A stretch of 64,000 bases of DNA from Myxococcus stipitatus DSM 14675 (GTDB taxonomy: Bacteria; Myxococcota; Myxococcia; Myxococcales; Myxococcaceae). Shown here piece after piece: positions 63,943 through 64,000 of this stretch. The translations under genes and the position numbers were made by a program. The notes beneath the pieces were generated by a model. That model had not been told where the DNA came from, ran no database searches, and was given only the letters and a program-made list of their open reading frames with translations. Where the stretch lies: contig NC_020126.1 in assembly GCF_000331735.1 (NCBI RefSeq), forward strand, positions 8,187,501 through 8,251,500. Direction: 5' to 3'. Position 1 is the stretch's first letter. Each line of letters starts with the position of its first letter.

Positions 63943-64000
63943 TCAGGCTCCGGTCCGCGCAATCACCGTGCGCGCCGCCTCCACGTCGCGCTTGATCTGC
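63943..64000 (-). CDS. C-terminal end of an unidentified gene
   Basis: Only the last 18 codons are in the window (ending DVEAARTVIARTGA then TGA). The codons have the strong third-position G/C of local genes. I cannot name the product. It is upstream of pilB in the same direction. Confidence 0.5.
   Translation of the reverse strand, partial: QIKRDVEAARTVIARTGA

Overview
The window is high-GC chromosomal DNA from a myxobacterium (Myxococcota; most like Myxococcus, Corallococcus or Archangium relatives). The evidence is a CarF-type plasmalogen desaturase, an SgmX-type polarity protein, and an almost complete Myxococcus-style type IV pilus (T4P) locus (pilB, T, C, S, R, A, G, H, I, D, S2, R2, M, N, O, P, Q). 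I see no rRNA or tRNA gene, insertion sequence, phage gene, CRISPR array or origin. Coding density is very high, and no gene-free stretch exceeds about 300 bp.

Layout. (1) 1-4.8 kb: a cell-division/envelope operon on the minus strand, ftsE-ftsX-envC, then an alpha/beta hydrolase and an S41 C-terminal protease cut by the window edge. (2) 4.9-10.3 kb: a DASS-type anion transporter, a conserved myxobacterial protein of unknown function, carF, murI, and a lipoprotein made of four related repeats. (3) 10.4-13.7 kb: a tolQ-tolR-tolA-tolB operon without pal. (4) 13.8-18.5 kb: a class V aminotransferase, a Ppx/GppA phosphatase, a Spinster-like MFS transporter and a PlsC-type acyltransferase. (5) 18.5-30.3 kb: a minus-strand run reading sgmX, ExeA-like ATPase, tamB, tamA, lipoprotein, acyltransferase. 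(6) 30.5-33.2 kb: accC, accB, efp. (7) 33.3-47.6 kb: T4P genes: pilM-N-O-P-Q plus a lipoprotein and a roadblock/LC7 protein, then pilS2-pilR2, pilD, and divergently pilA, pilG, pilH, pilI. (8) 47.7-56.5 kb: a glycan module of two divergent operons: WecE-like aminotransferase, WbqC-like protein and two GT-C membrane proteins on the minus strand; a polyprenyl-phosphate glycosyltransferase, a methyltransferase and an FAD oxidoreductase on the plus strand. (9) 56.5-63.7 kb: pilR, pilS, pilC, pilT, pilB, with the end of another gene at the right edge.

How the parts fit. PilB and PilT power extension and retraction on the PilC platform. PilM-N-O-P align the motors with the PilQ secretin, and PilD processes PilA. 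PilS/PilR would drive the sigma-54 promoter I see upstream of pilA. SgmX and the small roadblock protein tie the machine to the MglA/MglB polarity system. The glycan module sits inside the pil locus where M. xanthus has pilR next to pilA. It is the best candidate for an undescribed system: a lineage-specific pathway that could decorate pilin or another surface glycan. That link is inference from position and gene content.
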